Position numbers and translations under genes: made by a program. The notes beneath the pieces are model-generated. The model was not told the origin of the DNA. It saw only the letters and a list, made by a program, of their open reading frames with translations, and ran no database searches. From Cepaea nemoralis (lineage: Eukaryota; Mollusca; Gastropoda; Stylommatophora; Helicidae), in contig JACEFZ010017886.1 in assembly GCA_014155875.1 (NCBI GenBank), positions 1-64,000 on the forward strand: 64,000 bases of DNA, read 5' to 3'. How positions within the stretch are numbered: the first letter of the stretch is position 1; every line of letters starts with the position of its first letter. This document shows, piece after piece, positions 1 through 14,187 of the stretch.

Positions 1-48
1 AAAAGGGGAAAAAAGGAAAAAGGAAAAGGGAAAAAAGGGGAAAAGGGG

Positions 49-127
<79 letters not shown>
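1..127. repeat. A/G-rich low-complexity sequence and (GA)n microsatellite
   Basis: The first ~48 bases are runs of A and G only. They lead into an almost pure GA dinucleotide tract with one phase slip at 60/61, which directly abuts the pentamer tail of a LINE end. No coding potential. The homopolymer-rich start may include basecalling error. Confidence 0.9.
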
Positions 128-129
<2 letters not shown>

Positions 130-394
130 AAATCAAATCAAATCAAATCAACTTTATTAGGGTCACAAATTGGGCGCACAGGCCCGTCTTACATTCGGCC
201 CTTCCAATCACTCGTCTTGCGTTCATTAAGAGCATTATACATTTACATAGGAAGAAAAAGAAACATTGTGAAATGAATATTGTAAACTTAAACAAGGTTA
301 ATTACCATGTTATGAGGCCCATCTCCCACCTATCCATACATCACCCCATCCACACACACACACCCACCTACCCACACACACGCACACCAAGGGA

Positions 395-398
<4 letters not shown>
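127..398 (-). mobile_element. 5'-truncated LINE AB 3' end (copy A1)
   Basis: Read on the minus strand this ends with a short conserved 3' block (cctgtgcgcccaatttgtga, then an aataaag-like stretch) and a (TTGAT)n tail, which is at the left here. Upstream of that block is the start of a GT-rich zone, seen as CA-rich on the plus strand at 345-392. The same block closes copies near 3.84, 29.47, 33.80, 35.63, 37.87 and 60.13 kb. The copy is severely 5'-truncated, as expected of target-primed reverse transcription. Confidence 0.8.

Positions 399-454
<56 letters not shown>
399..454. repeat. (GA)n microsatellite
   Basis: About 28 uninterrupted GA units between the truncated LINE end and the Tigger remnant. 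Confidence 0.95.
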
Positions 455-456
<2 letters not shown>

Positions 457-496
457 CAGGGTGTAACGTTGGAGACAAACGATCGCACACAGTACA

Positions 497-1150
497 AACA
501 GTACTACAGATGAGCCTGTGGATCTTCAGAACAAACAGCTAAAGACATTAAAGGGGGAACAGTCGTCCGATGATGAGGAGTCAGTGGTCGTTTAAACTGC
601 CAGGATTAAAGAAATTTGCAGCAAGTGGGTAGACGACGAAGACTTCATTGTGAACCATCATCCAAACAAACTTGTTGCTAACAGGGCAGTAAATCTGATG
701 AATGATAACACGATGGCCCACATTAGAAAGATTCTCCAGTAAAGGATGCGACACAATTCCCTTGATAGTTTCTTTGTGCAGAAAGATTCCCAGTCGGCTG
801 CCAAGAATCAGCGACAAGATGCTCCTGAAACTAATGATACAGAATAACAAAGAAAGTGACAAATTTCCCATGATCGTTTTCTTGATAATAAAGATGGACT
901 AAATCTCTTTTTAAATTTTACATTTAATTCATTTGGTTGTTTTCTTTCTCTTTATTTAATACGTGAAGTATGCGTATTCTTTGTGTTTTGTCGGGTAAGC
1001 GACCGGATGTTAATAAAAAAAAAAGAACGATTCTTTCATCTTGAAACGGATTGTCTCTATTTCATTGATTTCAATGTTTCGGGTTACGAATATTCCGGGT
1101 TACGAACCGAGTTCTGGAACGAATTAAGTTCGTAACCCGAGGTACCACTG
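497..1150 (+). pseudogene. pogo/Tigger-like DNA transposon, C-terminal remnant with 3' terminal repeat
   Basis: One reading frame carries an acidic stretch (SSDDEESVVV) followed by CSKWVDDEDFIVNHHPNK, AVNLMNDNTMAHIRKIL and SLDSFFVQKDSQS. This matches the C-terminal tail of pogo/Tigger transposases, which lies after the DDE domain. In-frame stops at 593 and 740 break it before the natural stop at 845. A non-coding stretch follows, ending in a terminal repeat (aacccgaggtaccactg, 1134-1150) and a TA at 1151-1152, the expected TA target duplication. An internal direct copy of the terminal motif (gggttacgaa) precedes it. The DNA-binding and catalytic parts and the 5' terminal repeat are absent. 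Assignment rests on recognised motifs, not a search. Confidence 0.75.
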
Positions 1151-1291
1151 TAATTTCCTTTACACGACTATATCAAGGTAATACACAGTTTTTTTTTACA
1201 CTTTAATATCAATGTAATGCAATTTCTTTACACGAGTGTATCAATGTAATACACAGTTTTCTTTACATGACTATATCAATGTAATACACAG
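992..1291 (+). repeat. 300-bp repeat containing a Tigger 3' end, copy 1
   Basis: This block recurs at 19397-19690. It holds the last ~160 bp of the Tigger element plus ~140 bp beyond its TA. The distal part is itself repetitive: 'aatacacag' and 'tatcaatgtaa' recur three to four times. Because the copies share sequence on both sides of the transposon end, the duplicated unit is larger than the transposon. Confidence 0.8.
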
Positions 1292-2817
<1,526 letters not shown>

Positions 2818-3513
2818 AAAACACACATCTATACACAAGCAAATGCACACATATACTCACGCACATACACACACCTTCACACATACACACATCCATACAC
2901 ATACACTTACACACACATAACACACACATACACACTCACTCGAATACACTGCATGCATGCACACATACACACACAAACATATACACATACATATACACAT
3001 ACATACACAAACATACACACTCATACATTCGGCCATACACACATAAACACACGCACATACACATTAACACACATGTACGTACACATAAACACACATACAT
3101 ACATATATTATACTGACATACTCACACACACACAAGCACACACACATACACACATGTACACACATACACACATGTACACACAAATACACACCCATACGCA
3201 CATACACTCATTCACATATATAGACATGCACACACATACCCACATACACACATATAAACACACACATAGATACACCCACCCATCCACCCACACACATACT
3301 CAAACATACACGCTGCCTCACATAATTATATAATCACTAAATCTAATATGAATAAACTCTCATACTTTACACACGTATACACTGATGACTATCGTGCGCA
3401 TCCTCACAGGAACATTCAAAATTGGGGGGGGGGGGGGGAGAAATTGGGAAAAGTGGTAAAAATGGAAAATAGTGAATGAACATATGTTATACATTGTGTA
3501 ATGTAAAAAAAGG

Positions 3514-4945
<1,432 letters not shown>

Positions 4946-4977
4946 ATTTACAGTGAAAAATGATACCAGTAGGTGAC

Positions 4978-5300
4978 TTATGGAGACATAAATTCGGTAT
5001 GGAGTAAGTATTGAAAGAGTTTTCTATTGAATGTGTAGGGACTCATTGGCATTTTCAGATCTGGTGGAAGGCTATTCCACAAGTGAGCACCAGAATACGC
5101 GAAACATGTTTTGTATAAGTCCAATCTAGGCCTTGGAACATGCATTAAATTTAAGCGCTTACTGTTCATTGCATTAGATTGAATTAACAGTAGAATATAC
5201 TCTGGGGTATTTTCAGATATAATCTTATTCACTAATTTGGCTTTGTTAAAAAGGAATCGCTTTCGAAGTGGTAGAAGTCTTAGATGACTGTATATGTTTG
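4978..5300 (-). pseudogene. Non-LTR retrotransposon RT, C-terminal fragment (LINE AB)
   Basis: The last ~85 residues (NKIISENTPEYILLLIQSN, then RPRLDLYKTCFAYSGAHLW, NSLPPDLK, YTFNRKLFQYLLHTEF) and the stop are intact. The 'YSGAHLWNSLPP' block is the C-terminal signature common in CR1/Jockey-group LINE proteins downstream of the RT domain. It is about 85% identical by eye to the end of the 40919-41618 copy. Everything upstream of about residue -100 is missing, so no RT activity is possible. Confidence 0.75.
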
Positions 5301-5321
5301 ACTTGATGTTTGACTTGGTGT

Positions 5322-5718
5322 AGCAAACTGTCGATGTGGAGGTTGCGACAAGGACAACGCGACCAGGAAAAAGAAGCTAACTTACTCACAGTCAAGTGAA
5401 AAGTGCCGTGACAATTAGGCATGCACCAGGTGTACAGTGTTCACCTCCCCGAGGGCAGGTACTTGTGGGCAGCTACACGATGCGAGGTCTTTGGGGGATA
5501 AGTGTGACAAATGATTAACGTGTCTAGAAGCTGGAATTATGGTTGGGAATTAACAACAGGAGACGCCAACCGGTTGTCATGAGCCAGAAACGCTCAAGAA
5601 GTTGAATACCGGAACATTCATGAAAGAAGCAACGCTTGTGGCGATAGGAAATCTCTTGTCGTGCCTGCTCATAGATGAAGTTTATATAACACAGATAATA
5701 CATATTGTATGGTTTATT
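5322..5718 (+). repeat. Dispersed repeat J, copy 1
   Basis: About 400 bp recurring at 50685-51100 in the same orientation, both starting 'tgtagcaaactgtcgatgtg' and ending in AT-rich sequence after a 'cttgtcgtgcctgc' motif. The 3' part resembles the 3' ends near 25.0 and 42.7 kb that carry a small hairpin. It may be a 3' UTR of an R2-type LINE or a SINE using it. No coding sequence seen. Confidence 0.65.
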
Positions 5719-5726
5719 AAGTTAGT

Positions 5727-6462
5727 TAGTTAGTCGCGGTCCCAACTTCACGGCAACGGGTGGTCCACTGTCAACAAATCTCTGACGGGCAACCCATCGG
5801 AAATTCTCCCACCCAATACAAGAAAACTTGCAAGTCGTTGCGAGGAAAATAACGGACTTTTTATTGCCGTTGGCTCGCACACCAGGTAACGTCGCTAGTA
5901 AACACACAACATAAAGTCACAATATTCTCTATCACTAGTTTTCCTAAACCCTATAGCTAATCTCTATCTACTAGGCTATATGAAAACACATATCTATTCT
6001 ATACGATGTGAACACTACAAAGTCAGTCTCCCGTCTGACGTTTTCTCCTTCCGTGGTCACACACCACGCGGATCGACCTTGACCTTCGTGCGTGTTGCCT
6101 CACATGGCACGCTGGTCGCAGACGTGGTATGTTGAGTGGATACTCAACTTCTCCGTGGCTACCACGAGGCGTGATGCTATCGTTATTAGAGTGCTAACTC
6201 TCTGAACAACGCCTTGCGTGTCTCATGAGGGAATGGATAACCATCTCCCATTACCTCATCTCCCCTGCCCTTACCTCGGGCACCGTATCACCTCCTGGCC
6301 TCTTCAAGATTGACTGCTCTTCCTGGCGGAGGGGATGCGGTTGAGTCTTTGACACATACCCACCCCTCCTGTGTTGCGTCATCAACTTTCACTGATTGGT
6401 TGTGACGCAAAGAGGTTTCTAAAAAAAAATTTAATGTCTCTAATTTTTTTTGTCAAAGACTC
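5727..6462 (-). repeat. SINE-like composite: SINE K tail plus an extra module
   Basis: A (TTAG)n tail and ~40 bp of SINE K 3' end (5727-5765) are joined to a module that recurs at 13895-14048. The module is contiguous there, but here is split by ~440 bp between 5842 and 6286. A perfect 12-bp inverted repeat (gagtctttgaca at 6343-6354, its complement at 6451-6462) brackets ~96 bp at the right end. No coding sequence. Confidence 0.5.
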
Positions 6463-7560
6463 TAGATAACCTGGCTTTGGGCACTCTAATAGACTTCTAC
6501 TGACTATTGTCACAATGTAGCAGAACTTTACTTGGCTACTGGCAATCGCCACAAACTTGACTGGTTGGCGTGAGCCCTCTTCTCACATGCTATATTATAT
6601 TTATTAGAGGTATGTCTGAACCGGACCGTTGTCTTATAAGACCTGCCCTCACATAGTAAATTAACTTACTACCCATACAAAGTTGACTTTTTTAGGGTCA
6701 ACACATGAATTGCTTCATGTCCCCCATATAATATTTAACAACCATTACACAAGGTGTGTGCGACAGGCTTTACCTACTTCGCTTCCGCGTGTAAAGTACT
6801 ATTTCACTGTTAAGTTAGTGTTTCGTTGTCTATTATGTCCCCTGACCCGCAGTTATCTCCCTTTGATCTACAAAATGTGTATGTAATTTATATGTTTGTT
6901 TTTCTGGTTGTTTGTGTGTTTGGATGTAATCTATCTACTAATCTACCTTCTAATCTATGTTTCTAACTCCTATGTGTATGTATGTTAGTTTTTTAAGTGT
7001 CATAATTTGGTTAAATGCGGCCACAAACAGGTGTATAACACTAATTCGTGACTACATTCCCTTGTTATGAGACCCAAAATACTGTAATCTACGTTCTAAA
7101 CTATATTACAGACAACACACTCACACTAGCATATTTTCACCAACGAAAACCAACATTAACACAGACAAACATCAAAATTCGCGCCAGGCAGCAGAAGAAT
7201 TCGCTGACCGATCTCACTCTCTCCCGTCTATTTTACATTCGCTCTCACTTTCACACTTCTGTCACACTCCTTTCACCCTTAATTCTGTCACACATCTTTT
7301 ATCCTTCCACACTAATCATTCCGATTATTTAAAAACCTTGGAGTGACACTGTACAGGTTTGGCTCAGTTTGAGATATTTGAGCCCAATGACTGTGCGAAA
7401 ATCGCTGCACGAGTCATGTATTTACACTATATTTACATGGACGAGAAAGGGTTGATGGTTTATCCCCTTGGTCTCATCATCTATTACATTATACTAAACT
7501 ACAACTCTCAATCCTAACATAATAATATTAATTCTATAAATATGTATTTCTTCTTCTTCT
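6463..7560. other. Non-coding, no feature recognised
   Basis: AT-rich sequence; short open frames have no recognisable protein features. Confidence 0.5.
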
Positions 7561-7599
7561 TCTTTGCGTTCATCCGGAGTGATTTTTTCAGATGTGATT

Positions 7600-8246
7600 G
7601 CGGTGTGTCTGGTTAGGCACCTTCGGGTCGAAACCCTCAGGCCAACACATCCGACTTTAGCGTGCATTTTTGACCAGGTTAGCAATCCTGGGAGACTCTC
7701 ACTTTTGTGGTACTGTCCACCTCCCAGCTGGTAAAGATGGAAGAGTCGGAGACTTCACGGTCATCCCTCAAATGAAGGCAGGGACAGTCCATAGCATTTT
7801 CCGCCATCCTGGGTGGCTTCCATAATTGCAGGGCCGGCACATAGCGCCCTGGTACTGGGCACACAGAGGGAATCGTCACGTCCTGCTCATGGCTGCTTTA
7901 ATTCCTCACTTCAATATATTGGGCATTTCGTTCACCCCGAGCCTTTCCCGCACAAACCAAGCTGGTCTGCAGTCAGTATCCACTAAGCGAGTTTTTCGGA
8001 CATGTGCTTGTCGTTGTGTCCGTCAGAGCTGTTCCAGACATGTCGGACATTCGGAAACTACCTAGTCAGAGCTGTTCCGAACAAGAGCGGCATTCGGAAA
8101 CTAGGTAGTCAGAGCTGTTCCTAGCACAAGAGACAATCGGACGAGACAATTCACTCGGACGTAATTGCGTAGTGTCAATTGTTAGTTTGCCACCCGTAGG
8201 CCGACACTTCCGACTTCCGGCGGGCATTTTTTAATGAGGTTAGCCT
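7600..8246. repeat. Diverged direct repeat pair enclosing a 43-bp tandem repeat
   Basis: About 65 bp at 7618-7684 recurs, diverged, at 8178-8246 (shared pieces: 'aggcc.acac.tccgactt' and 'gaggttagc'-type ends). Between them a 43-bp unit starting 'gtcagagctgttcc' is repeated at 8022, 8065 and 8108. This may be a degraded non-autonomous element with direct terminal copies; function unknown. Confidence 0.45.
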
Positions 8247-8250
8247 TCCT

Positions 8251-9329
8251 CTGTAAATATGTATTTAATGTGTTAACTAAATTTTGTCATGTTAATTATA
8301 TGATATGTTTATATTAATCGTTATGTGTGTCTAATCTAAGGGATGTAATCTAACTATTTAAATGTAACTAATGCGACGTGAGTTATGTACCTTAATTACA
8401 TGGATGATGTGAACCCAAATTATGTACTTTTCTAAAACTATTCTAAGTAATGTTTTTAAATGCATACAGAAATTATATGAATGATGTTCTTAATTTAAAT
8501 GGTGTAAATGATGTATGTCCACTTATCTACTCTTTTTATCCTATTATGATGTAAAATGATGTTGTTAGTAACTGGTAATGTTTGCTAGATGGTATGGTTT
8601 CATTAGGATGGAATGAACTGAACTGAAATGAAGCTAAGTGAAATATAACAGCCTAAATGGTACTATTCCTAACGCACTTTTAATTTATCTTGTAATTAAC
8701 TATTTTTACGTCTAAATTAATATTCTAATTTAATTCTAATGGGTTAATTACTGTACTACCTACACTTATTAAAATAAATGAGAACTATTCTATTTCCTAA
8801 CCTACATCTAATTTATCACTATCTTAAAATATTATATTACATATCACAATAAGTTTATATACATGGTATTCAGCTACCTCAGGTTAGTTGTTGCCTTCAT
8901 GTTTGTACATTGGTTGTATAGGCATAATATATCTACACACTTTGCCTGGGTATCTGAAATACATTGCACAGTCATCATAATGTTCTATCGGTAGTGCACG
9001 TGTAGAGTTCGCTGGTGTCGTAGCTCAGTCTTTTCGTGTCTGTAATTAAGCATTGTTCTGACACTGTTTTCTGCGCTTCACACAAATGATACACCGGAAT
9101 GGAGCTTAGTTGGTAATGAGCAGTCCTATTTCACACGGTGATATCTACGTTTTGCAGCACAGTTATTCACTTGATGTCTACGGACACATGATAGTTCACT
9201 GTTCTTGGTACATGATTAAGCCCATAATGTCGATGTATATGTAACCTATTTTACATAGAATAATATAATATATTCATGTACTAACTATCACTCTACTTTT
9301 ATATGTGGGATTTCAGGTATTTCTACCCC
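8251..9329. other. AT-rich non-coding region
   Basis: No protein-like frame or repeat recognised. I looked here for a 3' LTR of the adjacent gypsy-like element and could not identify one by eye. Confidence 0.5.
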
Positions 9330-10010
9330 AGATGGTAAAATTAGTGACCACCTGTATATCCGGTCATTTCGATGCACACCACTCTGTATGACCGTGATCG
9401 GGGAGTTGTCGGTCTGGACAATGCAGTGAACATCCGTCAGAATTAGATGGAGCTTTCTCACCGCATAGATGACGCTTAGGGTTGCAACTGTGATATGGAA
9501 TCTCTGGACTCAGCAGGTGTGATCTTACGGCTCACGTAGCAACTCGGGTGGAAGATGCCCTCAAAAAAATTGGCCTAGTACTGCTGGCATCTGTCCTAGA
9601 ATAATAAACGAGCCTAGGATTAGGCAAGCGGAGGATTGGAATATTACAACAAAGGATTTTCATTTTTGACAATGCAGAAATTAATAATGCATCTTTCACA
9701 TCCAATTTCACAGATGCTTTTAAAACAATGGAATATAGAATTGTAATTTCTGAGTAATTTACTAATCCCAAAAGGCTTCTGACCTGCTTCTTTCTAGTAG
9801 ACATGGTCAGATTCATAATTTTGGTACTAATTTTCTGGTCAGTCTTTAGTTGATCTTGAGAAATGACATGACCCAAAATGAATTTCTTTTAGGCCTAATT
9901 CGACTTTGCTCGGTTTGACAGTGAGACCGAAGAGTCGCACCCTATGAAAGACATGTCTTAGTTTCAGTCAGTGTGTTGTCCAGTCATCCATCTTCTGATA
10001 TATTCATGAG
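9330..10010 (-). pseudogene. Ty3/gypsy-like RT (thumb) and RNase H fragment, displaced
   Basis: Minus-strand frames give the end of the RT palm (GLTVKPSKVELGLKEIHF), then GHVISQDQLKTDQ and TRKKQVRSLLGLVNYS, the typical gypsy RT thumb. An RNase H start with the catalytic Asp (SRTDASS) follows, and then a degraded RNase H region (RKITPAESRDSIS) down to about 9330. Several frameshifts and stops interrupt it. It lies downstream of the pol C-terminus of the neighbouring element on the same strand, out of the normal gag-PR-RT-RH-IN order. This RT/RH block is exactly what that neighbour lacks. Confidence 0.7.
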
Positions 10011-10138
10011 TATTCTATACGTTCACTAAATGTATGTACATTGTCGGATTTGCCAGTCTCGCTACCTAGTGTAGTTGCGTTGTGTATGTCTGTCGTCTGA
10101 TTACTAGGTGTGGATGCACTATGTTCGTCTATCCCTAC

Positions 10139-12707
10139 TTATGTGTCTTGTTGTGAAAAGTAAAGTTTTAACATGTTGACATGGAATATCTTGAAGTGTC
10201 TGTTTATCGACATTCCATAGTCAACATTGGAAATGTCACGTAACACCTTGAATGGTCCTTGCCATTTTGCTTGTCTGGAAGTCACCGACGCATGTTTTAA
10301 TCTGGTTTACCATCGATTGTTCAAGCACCCTTGTTTGTGTATTGGTAAATTTGACCCTCCCTCTTACAGGTCTAGAAGTCAGAGTAGAAGGTAGTACTTC
10401 AGCTGTAGGATGTCTACCCTTAAACTTATGTACTAATTGTTTACAGACATTACAAGAAAATACATTACGACAAAATAATTTAATCTCATTCCGAACATCT
10501 GGCCAATGAACATGAGCCTGGAATCTAGGCCTGGTTTTGTCTTTTGCCAGGTGACCAGCAAGCGGTGACTCATGTGCAGGTTTTTGCATAGTTACGCGGT
10601 GTTGTACAGGTTTCACCGTTTGCTGATTCTCATGGTTCTCAGATGTAAAATATCTCGTAAGAAAGTCATTATTAGGTTTAAGGAACCATGAGGCATTTTT
10701 GGTCACTTTAGATCTTTCTTTCATTAATTTTAAATATGGAGACATACTAGGATCAGCTTTCTGCTGTTCTATTAATTTCTGTCTGCTGGTATCATCTGTG
10801 CCAGTTGGAGAAAGCAACAGTAGTCTCTCATCTTGTAGTGTGTCTTGATGTTTTACAGTGTCTGCTATAGTAGTTGTATTAGCTGCATTTAATTTCTCCC
10901 ATGCAACTATTTCATCACTAGTACACTGTTTCAGTTGGGGTAAGGAACCCAAAATTAAATCAGTACAAGGGTTGTCAAGTATTGCACAAGTAAAGGTACC
11001 CGAAAGAAAAGGAGTGTTAATACGGGCTTTGGCCAAAGGGTAAATTTCAATGTTACCCGAAAAGGTTCGGCATTTGACAGAGTCGCCTGTATAATCACCT
11101 GGACTCACTAGATCCTTTCTAAGACCAATAAGGGTACTGCCGCTGTCCAGCAAACATTGGCATGGTTTGTCGTTGACCATTGCATTGTGGAACACTAACT
11201 TGCCTCTGGAGGCTATTGCTGCATTTACACTCTCAGTTGAGCATGGTACTGTATGTCCACACTCCAGTCTTCCGTCTGCATGAAACCGCTGACAATGTCC
11301 ACAATTGTCAAAGCTTAACACATCGTTCACACAACAGACATCTTCAGACTCCTTGAAAGGTAATACATTTTCAACTTCACACTCAGTCTCACTACCACTA
11401 TCTGAAGAGGTGTCAATCAAAATAGCATTGTTAGCTTTCATACGTTGGCGGCCAAGGCACTTATTAGAATAATGGCCATAGCTGGAACAACAAAAACATT
11501 TGATTGCACGCCTGTATGCTGATCTTTTATTTTGTTGCTTCTTGATAACATTTTCAAGATGCGCCGGGTAGTTTGGCGATTTGTCATACATAGAATAAGT
11601 GTCATGCAAAAGTTGACAGTAAATACATTTTGACACTTTTCTATCTTTGATGTCGTGTTTCTGAAAGGGTTGTCTGTTATTCTGATAGTTTTTTGGTTGG
11701 TCTCTCACAAAGGAAACTATTTCAGAGTCATTTGAAGTCTTAAAAATATCTCTGTTGGAAGAAAAATATGCTGAGCCTTTTTTCTCAAACTGCTCGATGT
11801 TCTCAATGTCTGACTGTTCAAAAATTTAGCAAAAGGAGAAGGTATAGTGGATATAACCTTATCCATAGCTATTAAGTTTTTTAATCTATCAAAGTCTTTT
11901 CCTATGTTAGCTGCTTTAAGCCACCTGTTTAGTACACTCTGCACATTTGAAACATAATCAATGAAAGTTTCACTAGGTTTAGGTTTTAAATTTCAGAACT
12001 GAACCTGATACCCAGGGGCATCAAGTAAAAAATGCTGCATAATCCTATCATGGATGTATTGATAGTTAGATCTAAGCTCAGTTGGTATAGATTCTATTAC
12101 TTTAAGGGGCTCACCACTCAGATTCTTCATATAAATCGGAGCCCACATCTCTAATGGAACTTGGTGATATTTAAATTGATACTCTACATTCTCTGTCCAG
12201 GCTGATATGGAATCTTCTTTGCAATATGGTTTGATAATATTTTTGTATTTGTTGAACTTATTTTCCTCTTGTTGACTCTTTAGTTTAATGGCAGAGATCT
12301 CTGCGTGTGAGTCTACGTCCATACCTTTCATCTTCAACTGTGTCTCTGATTCAACTTGGATTTGTTTTTCCTTAACATCTATTTCTTTTTGTTTTAGATC
12401 TAATTCCTTTTGTTTTAATTCTTTCTCCTGATCTAATTGCTTTAGCTTAATCTCCTTATCATGTTCTAACTGTTGTTGTTTAACCTGCTTATCATGTTCT
12501 AACTGTTGTTTTTTAACTTCTTTATCATGTTCTAACTGTTTTAGCTTGATGTCCAATTCTTTTTGTTTTGTTATCTCAGTTTGTTGTGCAACCTCCTTTT
12601 GATGTTGTCTATCTCGTGCACGTTCGTCTCTTTCAGCATCCTTTATTTCTTTAAATCTCTTATCAGCATATTCTTCTAGCTTTTATAAAGTCCTCTAATG
12701 TTGCCAT
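10139..12707 (-). pseudogene. Ty3/gypsy-like gag-protease-integrase remnant lacking RT/RNase H
   Basis: Start chosen at the ATG at 12707 (MATLEDFIK). Order on the minus strand: a long charged coiled coil with repeated KQQLEHDK units (~12660-12290), a gag/SCAN-like helical region (AWTENVEYQFKYHQVPLEMW), a CCHC zinc knuckle (CFCCSSYGHYSNKC, ~11500), an aspartic protease with DSG (CLLDSGSTLIGLRKDLV, ~11150), the integrase H2C2 zinc region (AHESPLAGHLAKDK, then CRNVFSCNVC, ~10600-10500), and the pol C-terminus (KWQGPFKVL, FHVNMLKLY) ending at TAA 10139. RT and RNase H are absent between protease and integrase. Damage: frameshift near 12675, in-frame TGA at 11993-11995, frameshift near 11822, frameshift near 10240. 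The longest intact frame is 490 residues (11708-10236). No LTRs identified. Family known; inactivity inferred. Confidence 0.8.
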
Positions 12708-13830
12708 GCTGTTGAGTAATTAGCAACACTGACCTATTTATCAATTATTTATATTTGTGTGTTATGTTAGTTACTCGCTGATCACTATCAGTTGTATTCT
12801 CAATTTATATGCTGGAAAAAATTTTTATCATGGAAAACCAGTGCACAAAATATGCTAGTGTATCACAAGCTGAAAAAGAGATGCACTATTAATCACATTG
12901 CATGCCAAAAATATAGGTATACTCAACTTAATGTTCCCGAGAATCAGGGAACGGAACTCCGTTGACACAGGTCACCTTGTTAGGTACTTTGGGATGGAGG
13001 CACGTTTCGTAATGAGGACCCTTTATTTGGCACAATGGCATACGTCTTCAGCTGTCGTTTGCCCTCTGATATGCAGGGCAGCAGTAATCACACTTACTGC
13101 ACGATATGATTTTCCCGACAACTAAGGACAATGACTTTGACAATGACAGACTCACGAACAACCAGAATATGTGTTAATTAAATTTAATGTCAATGTCCTG
13201 TCTTTGTTCTATCAGTAATTGCCTTTCGTTACTAACCTAATTAATTTCTGTAAGTGTTGTGCAGCCAAGTCTCATCTGCGTGGCCGAAAATAGTTCCATC
13301 GTGACGGTAAACAAAGAGAAAGTAGGACCAAAAATATCAATAACGGCTTTTAAATAAATAACAATACCATAATAATGTTTAAATAAATAAATATATTCAT
13401 TTAATAACTCAAATAAACAAATAATAAATAATATAAAGCACAGATTCAGGCGAGACGCCGCTTGGCGATTTTGTAAACACTCGATTGCTGTATGCAAATG
13501 ACCTAGGACAACTGTTTGTCAATCATTCTACGTCAGAGGCGCAGCGCTATTTTTAGTTTTCAAAAATCGATATTGCCGGCTGGCTGTGTATCGCTCCGCC
13601 ATGAATCATGTTTGGTGCTTATTCCTAAATAAATTGGTAAATACATAAATGAATATGAGAAAATAAGAATATTACTACTTACAGCTTTGAAGAATACATG
13701 ATTTCACTAAATAAATATTTCATAAGCACAATTAAACAATCTATTTCGTCACGATAGGCACATTTCTAGCTCACAAATTGCTCTCGTCTGCACAGATTAC
13801 CGTCACTGACAAAAATTAGATCCTAGTCTA
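12708..13830. other. AT-rich non-coding region
   Basis: Would contain the 5' leader and LTR of the gypsy-like element if present, but no terminal repeat pair is visible. No other gene recognised. Confidence 0.45.
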
Positions 13831-13889
13831 GAGCCGTGGCTGAGAGGATTTGCTTGGCTCTTTCGTCCAAGCACCACTTCTGACACCAC

Positions 13890-14105
13890 AATTATCCTTG
13901 CCTGTCAACAGCTCATCTGACAGGCATCATCGGATACTTCTCCCACACCAATACAAGAAAACTTGCAAGTCGTGTGTATCACCTCCTGGCCTCTTCAAGA
14001 TTGACTGCTCTTCCTGGCGGAGGGGATGCGGTTGAGTCTTTGACATCCACGTTATGCTCCGTTCCTGTGTCAGTGAATAACACACAAAATGCTCCTCACT
14101 GCCCA
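13890..14105 (-). repeat. SINE-like module (copy 2) joined to SINE K sequence
   Basis: 13895-14048 matches the module at 5766-5841 plus 6286-6354. 14050-14100 matches SINE K (gctccgttcctgtg, acacaaaatgc). A variant SINE K with an extra ~150-bp block is the simplest reading. Confidence 0.5.
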
Positions 14106-14187
14106 ACAAAATGTTTATAACACGTGGTGTTCCCAAGCGGCCACCCATCTAAGTACTAATTCCGGCCGACGTTGCTTGGCTTCGGAA

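Noticed and set aside
273..542. 89-codon plus-strand frame across the (GA)n tract
   Set aside because: Fuses a reversed LINE 3' UTR, CA repeat, (GA)n and Tigger sequence in the wrong frame.
8251..13830. LTR pair for the gypsy-like element
   Set aside because: I compared both flanks by eye and found no convincing long direct repeat or primer-binding site; a self-alignment would settle it.
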